Translations under genes and position numbers: made by a program | The notes under the pieces: model-generated | What the model was told of the DNA's origin: nothing | The model's input: only the letters and a program-made list of their open reading frames with translations | Databases searched by the model: none | DNA from: Lineus longissimus | Taxonomy: Eukaryota > Nemertea > Pilidiophora > Heteronemertea > Lineidae | Reading direction: 5' to 3' | Length of the DNA: 64,000 nt | Assembly: GCF_910592395.1 (NCBI RefSeq) | Contig: NC_088318.1 | Location: forward strand, 9,610,349 to 9,674,348 | Shown here: piece by piece, positions 1 to 10,188 of the stretch | Numbering within the stretch: the stretch's first letter is position 1 | How the letters are laid out: every line of letters starts with the position of its first letter

Positions 1-1626
1 TCCTCGGAGGTGCGGCCATGCATTTAATTCCTTAGCGGTCAAGGGTCTACTACCCTGCAGGACGGGAAGCCTGGTACCTAAAGCGTAACACAATGGTATG
101 TGTATCTGATTGTCTTCATCGGCACTGGAAACATCAAGGGCAACTACCATCATCGTGGTCCCCTTACTCTCACCGATGAGGGTGGTGAGTGACATGGCCG
201 TTTCCTGTCCCTTAACTCCAAGTTCTCTTAACAGGCCTTCTGTACAAAAGGTGTTGGTTGAGCCGGAATCCAACAACGCGTGAGTTTTTATCGATCTATC
301 GGCAGCAGCGGCTCGTATAGTCACCGGGACAATCGGCAGGGCTATTTTGGCGGTCCCGGCCCCTATGGCTGGCTTCCCAATGCAAGCATTGCTCCCTGTG
401 TTTGTCGTCTCGGCATTCTCGGCTCCTCTTATGGCCGTATCCACTTGCGTATTCACTCTCGTAGTTGATGCAGATGGTTTATGATCAATGTGTAGGAATT
501 TAGTGTGCTTCTTGTTGCACACTGTACATCGGCGTTCTACTCTACAGTCACCAGCAAAATGTCCCCCTTTCAAGCAGTTATCACAAAGCCGCTTGCCTCG
601 TGTGAACTTGAGCCGATCCTCGGGCTTGGCATCCTTGAACTTCTGGCAGCCAAATAGGCTATGACTGCCAGCACACATTGGACAGAGTGCACCACCAGGT
701 GCGCCACCACTGCTAGTTGAACTCTTAGTTTGCCTCGTCGCCTGGACATCACTAACACTCTGGGACATCGCCGTGTTGAAACTGGTTCCCTTTCCTCGAT
801 TTCTGTTTCGGTCGTTTCTATCACCCTGACTGTGTCCACTGCCAGAGTTGCCACCAGCACCTGTTTTGGCACCAGATGCCTTTATCCCGAACATCGGATC
901 GTTGGCTTCTCTAGCCGCCTTGGCTGTGAACATTATTAAGTCTGTTATCCTGGGGTAGGCTCCCGTCGCCTCCAAAGTATCAACAGCCCTCTTCCTCCAT
1001 CTTTGCTGTAACCAGAAGGGCAATCTGTCCACCAGTCGTACCATCGAGCGCTGAGTGTCGACCTCGGCAATTCTCCCCATTGCCTCAAGGGTTTGTTGGC
1101 AGCTCTGAAGCTCATCAGCATAGTCCTGCAGGCCCCTATGATCTGAGGGTTTTATGACTGGCCCCTCAGTCACCTTCGAAATCCAGGCTTCAGCAATGAC
1201 ATAGTTGCTTCCAAATCTCTCTTGTAGCAGGGACCTGGCCTTCACATAACCTCTGGACGGGTCCATCATGGCACAGCACTCAATAACAGTAAGGGCTTTA
1301 CCTTTACAATATTGTAATAGTCTATTCAACTTAGCGTTGTCCTCTACATGGGCCCTTCCAACAGCATTGTCGAAGGATCTTATGAAGAGGTGGTACCTCA
1401 GAGGGTCCCCGTCGAAGTACATTATCTCTGCTTTTGGTAGTTGAATAATGTCCAACATTTGCCTCAACTCAGCACTGTTAGTCGAAAGGTTTGAATTATT
1501 CATTGGGTTGTGATTCGTCGCCACAGCTGAACCCACTGTTGGCGTAAGCGCGGACCAATTCCATAACCGCCGTGCCCTTATACAGCGGTGCCTCGAAGAC
1601 AAGACGGTAGCGGCAACAATCCCCAT
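1..1626 (-). CDS. BEL/Pao retrotransposon Gag-protease polyprotein, partial
   Basis: The minus strand is open for 542 codons, from an ATG at 1626 (a second ATG at 1503) to the left edge, so the 3' part (RT, RNase H, integrase) lies outside. In order it shows a helical Gag region, a basic R/N/G-rich linker (near 790-840), a cysteine pair CPMC near 675, a CX2CX4HX4C zinc knuckle CDNCLKGGHFAGDC near 545-585, the adjoining CTVCNKKHT motif, and an aspartic protease start LLDSGSTNTFCT at about 240-276. This order (zinc knuckle, then a DSG-type protease in the same frame) is typical of BEL/Pao elements. Two in-frame stops lie just upstream (near 1636 and 1648). The frame has no internal lesion, so this copy may be young. 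The strong frame on the opposite strand at 730-939 is only its shadow. Confidence 0.88.
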   Translation of the reverse strand, partial: MGIVAATVLSSRHRCIRARRLWNWSALTPTVGSAVATNHNPMNNSNLSTNSAELRQMLDIIQLPKAEIMYFDGDPLRYHLFIRSFDNAVGRAHVEDNAKLNRLLQYCKGKALTVIECCAMMDPSRGYVKARSLLQERFGSNYVIAEAWISKVTEGPVIKPSDHRGLQDYADELQSCQQTLEAMGRIAEVDTQRSMVRLVDRLPFWLQQRWRKRAVDTLEATGAYPRITDLIMFTAKAAREANDPMFGIKASGAKTGAGGNSGSGHSQGDRNDRNRNRGKGTSFNTAMSQSVSDVQATRQTKSSTSSGGAPGGALCPMCAGSHSLFGCQKFKDAKPEDRLKFTRGKRLCDNCLKGGHFAGDCRVERRCTVCNKKHTKFLHIDHKPSASTTRVNTQVDTAIRGAENAETTNTGSNACIGKPAIGAGTAKIALPIVPVTIRAAAADRSIKTHALLDSGSTNTFCTEGLLRELGVKGQETAMSLTTLIGESKGTTMMVVALDVSSADEDNQIHIPLCYALGTRLPVLQGSRPLTAKELNAWPHLRG

Positions 1627-2135
1627 AGATCCCCTCTATTTGTCGAGTTAGCGCCCCTGTAAGATCATGCATTTTCGGACACTAGAACGAAATCTTCCTG
1701 CGGATATCGCGGTTTCGGTGATGATTTAAGGCGAAATTGACTGTTCTTAGAGTTGTATGGGACAGAAATGAGTTCATACTTCATGAAGACATGAATATAT
1801 TATGATATGGGCGGGCTTCTAAGTCAAAACAATAACAAACTCAACTGCATCTCTACCGTGTATCGCGTAGTGTATTGCCTAGTGTATTTCGTAGTGTATT
1901 TTAGCGGAGAATTTATTTCCGCACTTTGGCCACGCCAAACGTCTTTTTTATTCGTGGAAGTTAATCTGCTCTGTAAATTTTATTTTACACAGGAAGAATC
2001 CATACTAGGTATTGCAATATTTCATGTCTATTGGTGTTTTTGTGTACAGCTCCAGGAGCGCATCAGACAGTGAGACGTGGAGGTGTGTTCAGTGCTGGTG
2101 CAGTGTCAGTAGACTGAATCTGATTGGCCATAGCG
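1627..2135 (-). other. Probable 5' leader / LTR region of the BEL/Pao element
   Basis: This 0.5-kb stretch lies just upstream of gag on the minus strand and holds no convincing gene. By position it should contain the primer-binding site and 5' LTR. The LTR ends cannot be fixed because the partner LTR is outside the window and no clear tRNA-complementary site stands out. It stops at the target duplication of the foldback element that begins at 2144. Confidence 0.35.
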
Positions 2136-2148
2136 ATCAGTAAGGTGT

Positions 2149-2290
2149 ATTCCTGTTTCGCCTATTCCTGTTCCGCCTATTCCTGTTTCGCCTATTCCTG
2201 TTTCGCCTAATTCCTGTTTCGCCTAATTCCTGTTTCGCCTATTCCTGTTTCGCCTAATTCCTGTTTCGCCTATTCCTGTTTCGCCTATTC
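2149..2290 (+). repeat. 15-bp tandem array, left terminal arm of foldback copy 1
   Basis: About nine units of ATTCCTGTTTCGCCT, some with an extra A (16 bp) and one with TTCCGCCT. It pairs with the complementary array at 2921-3048. Confidence 0.9.
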
Positions 2291-2920
2291 AAATGTATTG
2301 CTAACCTCCCCACAGACGTAGGAATATGAACCGTCCCTTACTGACCGACCAAACCCGAGGAGAGCCACATATGTACGCATTGACGAACGCATGTTACGCC
2401 TCAAAGAACAATACGTCAATGGAGAGAAGGACATAATGAGTTACGTTGATGCCATCAGTTACCTTGTCTGACATAATATCATGATATGTATTTTCCACCT
2501 TGTTTGACTTTATATGTGCTGTACCTACATGTATATTATGACATGGGTTTTACAGCTGATTTTGATCATAATTATGAGAATGTACAATATTATGTATTTT
2601 TATCAAAAACTCATGAATTCAGTTTTCATAAAATAAACGACTGCTTTACTCTACTTAATCTGTTAGTTTTTACTGTGTGTCAGTATGGTCCTATGGTCCT
2701 ATGGTCAAATAAGTCCCGGACTGTCCCCGCTTTCAAGGTGACTCTTTCAAAACGGTCATGGCATGGTTTGTTAACAAAGTTGATGGCATTTGATTAGTCA
2801 AATTGTCATCACATCGTTAACATCATCCAATTGTCCCCTCACATTTTCCCCATAAAATGGACATGCATCCCTAAGGTTCCCCGTGGGAGAGTCGATTTAT
2901 TGTAGGGGTACTGGAAAGTA

Positions 2921-3048
2921 GGCGAAACAGGAATAGGCGAAACAGGTAATAGGCCAAACAGGAAATAGGCCAAACAGGAAATAGGCGAAAAAGGAATAGG
3001 CGAAACAGGAATTTTGTAGGCGAAACAGGAATAGGCGAAACAGGCATA
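2921..3048 (-). repeat. 15-bp tandem array, right terminal arm of foldback copy 1
   Basis: About eight units of AGGCGAAACAGGAAT with scattered changes (GGCC for GGCG, spacer gains). It is the inverted complement of the left arm. Confidence 0.9.
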
Positions 3049-3060
3049 AACCATCAGTAA

Positions 3061-3927
3061 TATGGGTCGTGATCACGTGATGTGACGTCACCGCGGTATC
3101 CTTGTATTTTGGTATTATTCTCCTCAAGAAATTATTCCAGCAAACTCTCGTCCCCAGGTGAAAGCTTCATATGTACATGAACACGACAATGAATTGCAAA
3201 ACATCGATAAAACGAGGGTGTCCATGAACTAAGAAGTCAATCTGGGTAACAGCCGCGAAAGTGCTATGGGCATGCATAGCGCAATACATGTAAATTTTTA
3301 ACCAATAAACCTCGCCATACCCCACACCCTTCTGACTAAAAAACATGTCGTGTCCAGAGCACAGAAATTAATTGGAATAAATGTTTTCTTTTTTATCCCA
3401 TTTTGATCGATCAAAAATCAGATAAACCTTTCTCAGAACTATTTAACTTATCTTAACTAGATAATTTTTTTACTGCGTGTAACCAGTGGTAACGAGATAA
3501 GAAAGCAAATGTTATGCACTTTTTAAAACTTAGAAGTTGCGTTATCCGGTTTTTGGCCTGTTTGCCCATGTTATTATTATTATTATTAATCTTCTCTACA
3601 TTATTCTCTATATGTAGGGCTAATGTAGTTCTACACCATTGAACTTTATTCAGGTCCGTGATCACACAGAAAAGTATAAGATCATTAATTAAGCAAGGGG
3701 AATTAATCAAGGCTACTTTTCGTGATATTTGCTGAGGTTCCTTTTACCTTTAACTTCTGGACATCTATTTTGTTCAATAATTGCGAACACTAATCACATG
3801 CCAAAGGTGATGCGAATTCACTGTCTCTTTGATATTTTGATGAACAATAAAGGAACGATTACTAATTAACAGACGCGACCTAATTCAAGAATGAATACTG
3901 TTCATTTTATCATCTCGTCACGATGAC
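3061..3927. other. Intergenic, no gene seen
   Basis: AT-rich sequence with a short TTA/ATT microsatellite at 3570-3590. No frame here has family-like composition or splice signals. Confidence 0.5.
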
Positions 3928-3966
3928 TATATAAACCCCAAAAATTCTCAAGATCTTCATCAGTTC
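3928..3966 (+). promoter_or_regulatory. Core promoter: TATA box and initiator
   Basis: TATATAAA at 3928-3935 is followed at the expected distance by an initiator-like TCAGTT at 3960-3965 (predicted start near 3962). This gives a leader of about 60 bases before the ATG at 4025. Spacing and sequence both fit an RNA polymerase II core promoter. Confidence 0.6.
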
Positions 3967-4024
3967 ATTCCAAGACTTCATCGCTGCTACAACTCGACGC
4001 TACTTATTTCATTAAAAACTTACT

Positions 4025-4288
4025 ATGACAGAAGAGGATCCCTGCATCTCCTGCCGCAAGCAAGTGAAGAGACGACAACATGGCCTCCAGTGCGACGGAT
4101 GTGACCAGTGGCAGCACAGAATCTGCAATACGGGTATCAGCCAGAAAGAACACCGTACAGCTGTAAAATTGGACCAAGCGATCAGCTGGATGTGCCAACC
4201 GTGTCAACAGAAAAGTTACAGCCGGCTTAGCGTTGGGGAGCCCCAGGGAGAGAGTACACGATTGTCGCTGCCAAACTCTATACTATAA
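4025..4288 (+). CDS. PHD-like zinc finger protein / first exon
   Basis: An 87-codon frame starts with an ATG just downstream of a good core promoter. It carries spaced zinc ligands in PHD-like order: CISC, CDGCDQWQHRIC, then WMCQPC near residue 60. Such short N-terminal PHD-like modules head many uncharacterised invertebrate proteins, often ones with a MULE-transposase-like domain; that link is recalled from the family, not visible here. The finger ends near residue 62 and the last 25 codons are of low complexity, so a splice donor near 4215 is possible, but no strong one is seen. It could be a single short gene, a first exon, or a gene relic. Confidence 0.6.
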   Translation: MTEEDPCISCRKQVKRRQHGLQCDGCDQWQHRICNTGISQKEHRTAVKLDQAISWMCQPCQQKSYSRLSVGEPQGESTRLSLPNSIL

Positions 4289-4491
4289 TATATAATATGA
4301 TAAAAAATATATACGATATGAAAGACTCATTATTATTATTATACTTGCGCTTGCTCTGTAGACCCTGCCATCAAAGACTTTAAAAGTATCTCTTGAAAAG
4401 ATTTCCTCATTATGGAATACCATCAGCTGACACCCTCAACTACCCTCTGCTCAAGGCCTTGGCCACCCCTAACTACCACTATAAACTACCC

Positions 4492-4563
4492 AGGGCCGTT
4501 TTGACCCGGGGCCGTTTTGACTCTATTAAAGCGGGGCCGTTTTGACCAGGGGCCGTTCTGACT
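4492..4563 (+). repeat. Short tandem motif GGGGCCGTTTTGAC
   Basis: Four copies of GGGGCCGTTTTGAC or close variants (last one GTTCTGAC) lie within 72 bases, unevenly spaced. No open frame is tied to them. They may mark the end of a repeat family. Confidence 0.7.
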
Positions 4564-4904
4564 GGTAAGCGGCACGATGACTGGTTCCCCGCGTTATGTG
4601 TATTACATATTGGCTGCACATATGGAGGAACGTAACGGATAAAGACCAGGGACTAGTCTACACCATCGAAGCATTTTTCTATAAAACCTAATATTTGGAG
4701 TTTATGGGCTATGAAATAAGAAAAAACGGCAGTGAATTAAAGCAGCTGAGTTTCAAGAATGTGTTCTTCCCTTCTGAACACTTTATGTTGCCTTGATCAG
4801 TCGTATTTCGCACATAAACCATCGCTTCGCTGAAGTGAAAGTGCGATGTTTTTGTTTTGTTTTTGTCAACATGCATTGCATGGCTGTGTGCATATGAGGC
4901 GGTA

Positions 4905-6286
4905 TGGCAAGCCGTTTGCTTCAAAAAGTCGAAATGATTTTTTTTCTAGTCGAAATGATTTTTTTCTAGTCAAGATATTTTTTTTTAAGTCAAGAAAAAA
5001 AATTTGAAATTAAATTTTTTTTTCAAGTCGAGATATTTATTTTTCTTCTCATTTAACTTATTGAAGTTAAATCAATTAATAAAAATTTCACTGCGAGAAA
5101 AAAATGATTATAAAAATCAAAATAGTGTTTGTGAAATATAATAATGATACATAATAAATACAGAAATAGTGTCGAAAGTAAAAATTTCATACTCGAGTAA
5201 AAATTTCATACTCGAGAAAATAATCAGTCGAGCGCTACAAAAATAAAGTCGAACATTATGACGTCATCAGTTTTTGTGTACATTGCGCGCGCCGCCTAAT
5301 TCAACACCTGGCCCGCCGCGATTAGGCCCGTGTGTCGTGTTATTCTGCAAACCCTCTATCGCGTGCAATACCTGATCATTAGTGCTGTGCATGGGCACCA
5401 AGACCTCCGCAAAATCTTCTGCCAAAACGGAACCGGTGTAATGTTTTTGAGTGTTTCTGTTTTTGAGTGTTTCCCCTCATTGTTTGGGAACGCTCAAAAA
5501 TAGATTGACAAGTTTTTCTGTGTATCCCCCCTATTGAAAAGTCGTGGTCTCTCTAGCTGCCTATTGTTTGGAAACACTGACACATGGGGAACAACCATAG
5601 ATGTTACACCGGCACCGACGTGATCGCATGCACGTATATACAGCGCACTCAGAATTCCTAGAATGTCATCTAGTAGCCTGGAACAGTTCTCTAGTTTGTT
5701 TTGATCTAATGATTGTCTGGCCCTTTCAGATCGCCGGACCATAGCGGGACACTGACGCAGACACTCGGCAATGTCAACAACATCGCCTCCCGCTATCTTG
5801 CATACTGTATAGACTGGTCCCCTGCTATGTATATATGTGGGCATTAGAATGCGAAGTCGGCAAGAGAACGGCTGGTGACGAGTCTACATACTGTACACGA
5901 AAAGTGATGACGTCATAATGTTCGACTTATTTTTTCTGTCTCGAATGTGTTTTTTTTTGTTGAATAGGAAATTTGTCATTTACAATAAATTTTTATCGAC
6001 TTGAAAAAAAATTTAAAAGAATTAGAAAAATAATCAACTGATAAGTTGTATATAAAAAAATTAATGAACAAATTTTTTTTTTACTTAAAAAAAAATATGT
6101 TTATATATTTAAAAAGTCGACTTAAAAAAAAAACTTGTAGAATTGAAAAAAAATGTGTCAACTTGAAAATACTAATCTCAACTTTTTGAAGAAATTTCGT
6201 GACTTGAAATATTTTTTCTTGACTTGAAAAAAAAAATCTCGACTTGAAAAAAATCATCTCGACTTTTTGAAGCAAACGGCTTGCCA
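4905..6286. mobile_element. TA-flanked DNA element with ~390-bp inverted arms
   Basis: The ends are inverted: TGGCAAGCCGTTTGCTTCAA at 4905 and its complement ending at 6286, each flanked by TA (4903-4904, 6287-6288), as expected for a Tc1/mariner-type target duplication. The arms are AT-rich, full of AAGTCGA plus poly-A/T strings, and run inward to matching blocks GTCGAACATTATGACGTCAT (5250-5269) and its complement (5906-5925). The centre, about 5283-5892, is clearly richer in GC and unlike the arms. No transposase is seen, so the element is non-autonomous. Confidence 0.8.
5494..5844 (-). CDS. Unidentified ORF in the core of the TA-flanked element
   Basis: A 116-codon minus-strand frame fills most of the GC-richer core between the inverted arms. 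Its composition is protein-like: Cys/Arg-rich first half, an amphipathic stretch LLDDILGILSALYIRA near residues 55-70, and a basic ERPRLFNR end. I do not recognise a domain. The C-terminal R-PR pattern is faintly like the linker before helix-turn-helix domains in some transposon-linked invertebrate proteins, but this is weak. It may be captured host sequence. Confidence 0.35.
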   Translation of the reverse strand: MPTYIHSRGPVYTVCKIAGGDVVDIAECLRQCPAMVRRSERARQSLDQNKLENCSRLLDDILGILSALYIRACDHVGAGVTSMVVPHVSVFPNNRQLERPRLFNRGDTQKNLSIYF

Positions 6287-6288
6287 TA

Positions 6289-7383
6289 AGGCGGAGACTC
6301 CAGAGTCTGCAAAGACTCAACTGACAATTCTAGTTTGTGTTTCTGGGCAGTTGCCTTTAATTAAGTCTCGGAAGAGCCCCGGAATGCAGATTAAGACCTT
6401 GACACGATTCTTTGCTCGCTCTAAACCAATGGTGATCGGTATTTTTGTGGACGTCACAGAATAATCTCTTCTAGCCGAAGTATCACCAACGCCCCAGAGC
6501 TAATTTCGCTCATTTCCCTCGGGCGCGGCTGAGAGTTCTGAAAGATTTCCCCCCACTTTTAAAATTGTCGAATTTTGACAAGAATTTAATTTTCGGAAAT
6601 CATGAGATCGATACATTGTTCTTCATAAATACATTGATGGAGAAAGACAGGAAAATTGTGATGTATACATTCATTCGAGGAAACAATTTCGAAGAAAAAA
6701 AATTGACGGGAACCCTTTCGGAGACGTCTTGTTTTTGAACTGATTCATACTAGGCATTTGGATTAACGGACGAGATAAACGACAAACTTCGGTAAGTTTT
6801 AGTCTCTCTCCTGAAAATTAACCAATTTTTAGCTCAGCTGACAAAGTCAGCGAAGCTGGTAATATTACTAAGGGGAATGGTGTCTGTCCTTCCATCTGTG
6901 TCACCTTTGGGCATTTTGTAACTGCAAGGCGTAGGCACTTCGTTGACGCTGCTAAATAAGGCGTAACCCGGTTAACCCTAGATGAACTCAGAAACCAAAA
7001 ATCAGCGCGATCCGACCTACATTAAGCGAATGAGGTCATTGGGGAGTTAAAACTTCATTCCTTTTGATGAGGTCGACGTAGCCGCACAGTGTTAGAACCA
7101 ATGAAAGCCTTTCTTACTTCAGGTACTTATTTCAGATCGATTGGCGAATCAAAACACTGCTTATATTCTTGATAATTCAAGGCAATGGCCGCCTCCATCA
7201 GATGGTTTTACCGGTGGAATTCGATGCGTTTGAGGCCGATTGTACACTTTCATGCAGCATTTTGCAGGATTTTTTGTGTGGCAGCAGACCGAAGATCGTG
7301 ATGAGTAGTTACTGCCGCGGGTTTTGCATGGTAAGAAAAACAAGTAAAAGTGTTAGGCCTAATTTCTCCAAGATAGCATGTAT
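6289..7383. other. Intergenic, no gene seen
   Basis: Mixed AT-rich sequence. Around 6838-6860 an AGCTGACAAAGTCAGCGAAGCT-like stretch marks a probable old repeat; a similar AGCTTCGCTGGCAATT hairpin recurs at 46163. No convincing coding frame. Confidence 0.45.
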
Positions 7384-7390
7384 GTATTAC

Positions 7391-7870
7391 TACAATCAAG
7401 ATGTACAGACCGGGGGAGCTGGCTGTACGTACCCATAAGTCTTTGCGGTAGTCTCGCGCGTACCGGATATAACCCATCAAGCTTTTCTCCTTCAGAGAAA
7501 TACTGCGTTGCGCTCAAGTGCCTTATAAGGCTGTGAACAAAATTAACGTTCGACCAATGAGAAAGCCACATTACCCTGCATACGAGGTTGGACGCGTGAT
7601 CACTAAATGACAAGTAAAAATAGAATCAGACCACATGTTTCTATATGTCAGAATGCTGCCGTTTGCGCTGTAGTACACGTGTGTTGTCCAAATTTTCGAT
7701 TTCAAGCAACCTCGTGTCCACCAGACTAATGCATAATTGGCAGTTGAGCGCAACGCAGTATTTCTCTGAAGGAGAAAAGCTTGATAGGTTATATCCGGTA
7801 CGCGCGAGACTACCGCAAAGACTTATGGGTACGTACAGCCAGCTCCCCCGGTCTGTACATCTTGATTGTC
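7391..7870. mobile_element. Palindromic MITE with 126-bp inverted repeats
   Basis: Left arm 7392-7517 and right arm 7744-7869 are near-perfect reverse complements (both include AGAAATACTGCGTTGCGCTC or its complement), separated by about 226 bp. The direct repeat GTATTAC flanks the element (7384-7390 and 7871-7877). A 7-8-bp duplication suggests a hAT-like origin. Frames at 7359-7613 and 7645-7989 read through the arms and share the same peptide, so they are repeat translations. Confidence 0.8.
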
Positions 7871-7918
7871 GTATTACGACTTACGTGTACATCGTGTACA
7901 TAGCCTACATAAATTGTA

Positions 7919-8996
7919 CATTACCAGCAATCCCCAACTTTATTATGCCGCTGCTAAATGCAGGCGCTACGATCGAGTTTGACACGTGACCCAATTTAGC
8001 CAATCAGAGCGTTCATCGAATAATAAAATATATTTTTAGTACAAGAAATCAATGCCTTTTGTCAGTTTTATGCCTTCAAGTTGTGGGTTTACAATTTTGA
8101 ATGTGTTCCAGCTCATCAAAAGAACAGGGTTTTGTCTAGAATCACGGTTTTCCGAGTTTCTCCTTGTCAACACTGTCAGGAACCCCCCCCCCCCCCATCC
8201 TATCTACCTAGCCAACACCCAGACAGAGGTTACCAAATGACAGAGCTGAGAGAGCCCAAACATCTGAGGAATCCATGCAACAGCAAAAGCTTTGGCAAAT
8301 ATGCTGAAGAGAAGGATGCAATATGATATTTCGGGCTTGGTCACCCGCCTACCCCCCCCCCCCTGACATGACCCTTCCCAGCCCTAGTGTCCTTAATTGA
8401 ACCATCCAAAGCTAGGGATATTAGGCCATAAAGTGGACAAATAAAGCAAGAAGTTATCAAAGGGCAGTCATTCTCATATCTTCAAAGATCACTTGAGGTC
8501 CAGCTTTTCATGTATGTTGATGTTTGGACATATATTCTCTCCTCAAATCCACTTGGGACGCCAATTTGGACCCCCCTGTGGACATGGAAAAATTTTCAAT
8601 TTTCCCAATGGCATGTGTTTCAGTATACTCAGTATGATGCTGCCTTCTGCAGGAGCTATCGGCAAACTAAATTTGCGAACTCTATGTGATTCAAAAAGGC
8701 CACAGAAGTCGGCCAATTTTCATGTTTTCTTAGAATTTACATTAGGAAAAATTGCAATTCACGTGGTATTTTCAACCCATAGGTGGACATGGAAAAATTT
8801 TCACCAATCAACTCAAAATTTGGCCTGCAAATGCCTTGATAGTCATAGAATCACATACGCTATCGGCAACTAGGCTTTAGTTACACAGAAAGCCGTGAGA
8901 TGTCTCTCACCTCGATCTGCTATAGAAAACGTATGCTTGGCTCTGGAAGGGAGTTTGGCGCATGCGCAGCTAAAAGGTTGGGAATTGCTGGTAATG
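7919..8996. repeat. 20-bp inverted pair bounding ~1.08 kb
   Basis: CATTACCAGCAATCCCCAAC at 7919-7938 is the complement, with one mismatch, of 8977-8996. This could be the terminal repeat of another non-autonomous element starting 49 bp after the palindromic MITE. Inside, the phrase TGGACATGGAAAAATTTTCA occurs twice (about 8578 and 8783). No clean target duplication was found. The frame at 8493-8873 is not protein-like. Confidence 0.4.
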
Positions 8997-9266
8997 ACAT
9001 GTAGGCCTAGGCCTACATCATTTCGATTATGACATCATAAATGAATAATACCATAAATGGTCAACTCAATTCGGCCTGAATTGAATATCCCCCACCCAGA
9101 GAAAGTAATTCCTTACGCTGATTATTTTACTGAGTAAATCGGTCCAATCCGAAGTCTACTCTTGTTTTGTTAGGCCACCGGCACATCTAACAATTTCTGC
9201 CCTGGCGGTTTTCGGAAGAACTATGCCGTTTCCCTACTACCGGCACCGGCACATCGGCAGTGAGAA

Positions 9267-9413
9267 GGTTACGGCCTGCGGAAAGGAGGGTGAGCAGGTT
9301 GTTAGGGGTCAGGTTAAATTTAGGGCCTGCGTAAAGGAGAGTGAGCAGGCTAGGGCCTGCGGAAAGGAGAGTGAGCAGGTTAGGGCCTACGGAAAGGAGG
9401 GTGAGCAGGTTAG
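9267..9413 (+). repeat. 36-bp minisatellite
   Basis: About four units of GGCCTGCGGAAAGGAGGGTG plus AGCAGGTTAG, with one longer spacer. It is bounded by an inverted pair CACCGGCACATCGGCA (about 9244-9259) and TGCCGATGTGCCGGTG (about 9420-9435). The 95-codon frame over it (9223-9510) just repeats a 12-residue unit and is not treated as a gene. Confidence 0.75.
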
Positions 9414-9518
9414 TGGAGATGCCGATGTGCCGGTGGCTTGGCGCACCCGCACCTCCAGTCCCGGACCAATCCTGAACATTTCCGATCTCTTCCGAAGACT
9501 TTGTCGTTGAGATGCTGA

Positions 9519-9589
9519 TGTTATCACATCAGAAGTGTTTTCCCCATTCCCTGTTTGTTTTAGTACTGGGGGATTTAAAACTCCGGCCA
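9519..9589 (-). repeat. Ngaro repeat B2 (3' edge of element)
   Basis: 71 bp identical to B1 at 9817-9887, starting TGTTATCACATCAGAAGTG on the plus strand. It ends at CCGGCCA, after which the two copies diverge. Confidence 0.9.
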
Positions 9590-9762
9590 GGGTAAAGCCT
9601 GGGGAGAAAACAAGGAACAGAGGAAACACGGGTGGGGCGGGTGGGTTACGAAATGCCTAAGGTTCCCAACTCATCATGTGCAATGAAGGAACCGGCAGCC
9701 TGCCCACGCGTGAGGAGGAGTTATGCTACTCCGCGGGAGAGAGCCTGCCACGTCACTTTGCA

Positions 9763-9818
9763 AAGCCATCGAGAAATCCAAGTGACGTCACAAGGAATGG
9801 GTTATACCACTTCAGGTG
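9763..9818 (-). repeat. Ngaro repeat A2
   Basis: 56 bp matching A1 at 15932-15987 with one mismatch (GCCATCG versus GCCGTCG). It abuts B1 at a shared TG. Confidence 0.9.
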
Positions 9819-9887
9819 TTATCACATCAGAAGTGTTTTCCCCATTCCCTGTTTGTTTTAGTACTGGGGGATTTAAAACTCCGGCCA
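9817..9887 (-). repeat. Ngaro repeat B1
   Basis: 71 bp identical to B2. The B1-A2 junction is where the circular intermediate is thought to be templated in this element class. Confidence 0.9.
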
Positions 9888-10188
9888 ATAAACCCCGGCC
9901 GTGAAAACGGGATCGCCCGAATAAGCGGCAATCTAGACTCTTGGCGAAGCCGTATCTCCCAATACTCAAAATAAAAGAGGAGAAAAACCAGATTTGCGAA
10001 AATAGTATTTATTATTAGACATAAGACAGGCGACTGCCGGAGCTTACAAAATAGTACAGACGACCGCCGGAGTTTACAGAGTGGCAAAGGATATTGTTGC
10101 AAAAGTAATTTCCAACGCATAATGTATGATATGCTGTCTTAAAGTAATTATTTGTTTGGCGAGACTTACAGATATGCGAAAGAGTGGA

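Larger units (their letters stand above)
2144..3052. mobile_element. Foldback-type DNA transposon, copy 1
   Basis: A 909-bp element flanked by a perfect 8-bp direct repeat ATCAGTAA (2136-2143 and 3053-3060). The termini are inverted: GGTGTATTCCTG on the left, CAGGCATAAACC on the right. Each continues inward as an array of the 15-16-bp unit ATTCCTGTTTCGCCT (left) or its complement (right). The core at 2290-2920 has no coding capacity; the minus-strand frames at 2839-3127 are translations of the repeat arrays. A second copy in inverted orientation lies at 53220-54079 and shares both flanks of the core but differs in the middle. An 8-bp duplication fits hAT, P or some MULE elements; the transposase source is not visible here. 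Confidence 0.85.

Noticed and set aside
570-939. Frames of 100 and 69 codons on both strands
   Set aside because: Out-of-frame shadows of the BEL/Pao gag frame, whose zinc knuckle and protease motifs set the true frame.
2839-3127. Minus-strand frames with repeated FAY/SPIPVSP peptides
   Set aside because: They are translations of the 15-bp transposon arrays; peptide periodicity equals the DNA period.
7359-7989. Two frames on opposite strands sharing a long peptide
   Set aside because: The shared peptide comes from the inverted arms of the palindromic element, not from related genes.
9223-9510. 95-codon frame with a Gly-Lys-Glu-rich repeat
   Set aside because: A 36-bp minisatellite in frame by virtue of its period; no promoter, splice or family evidence.
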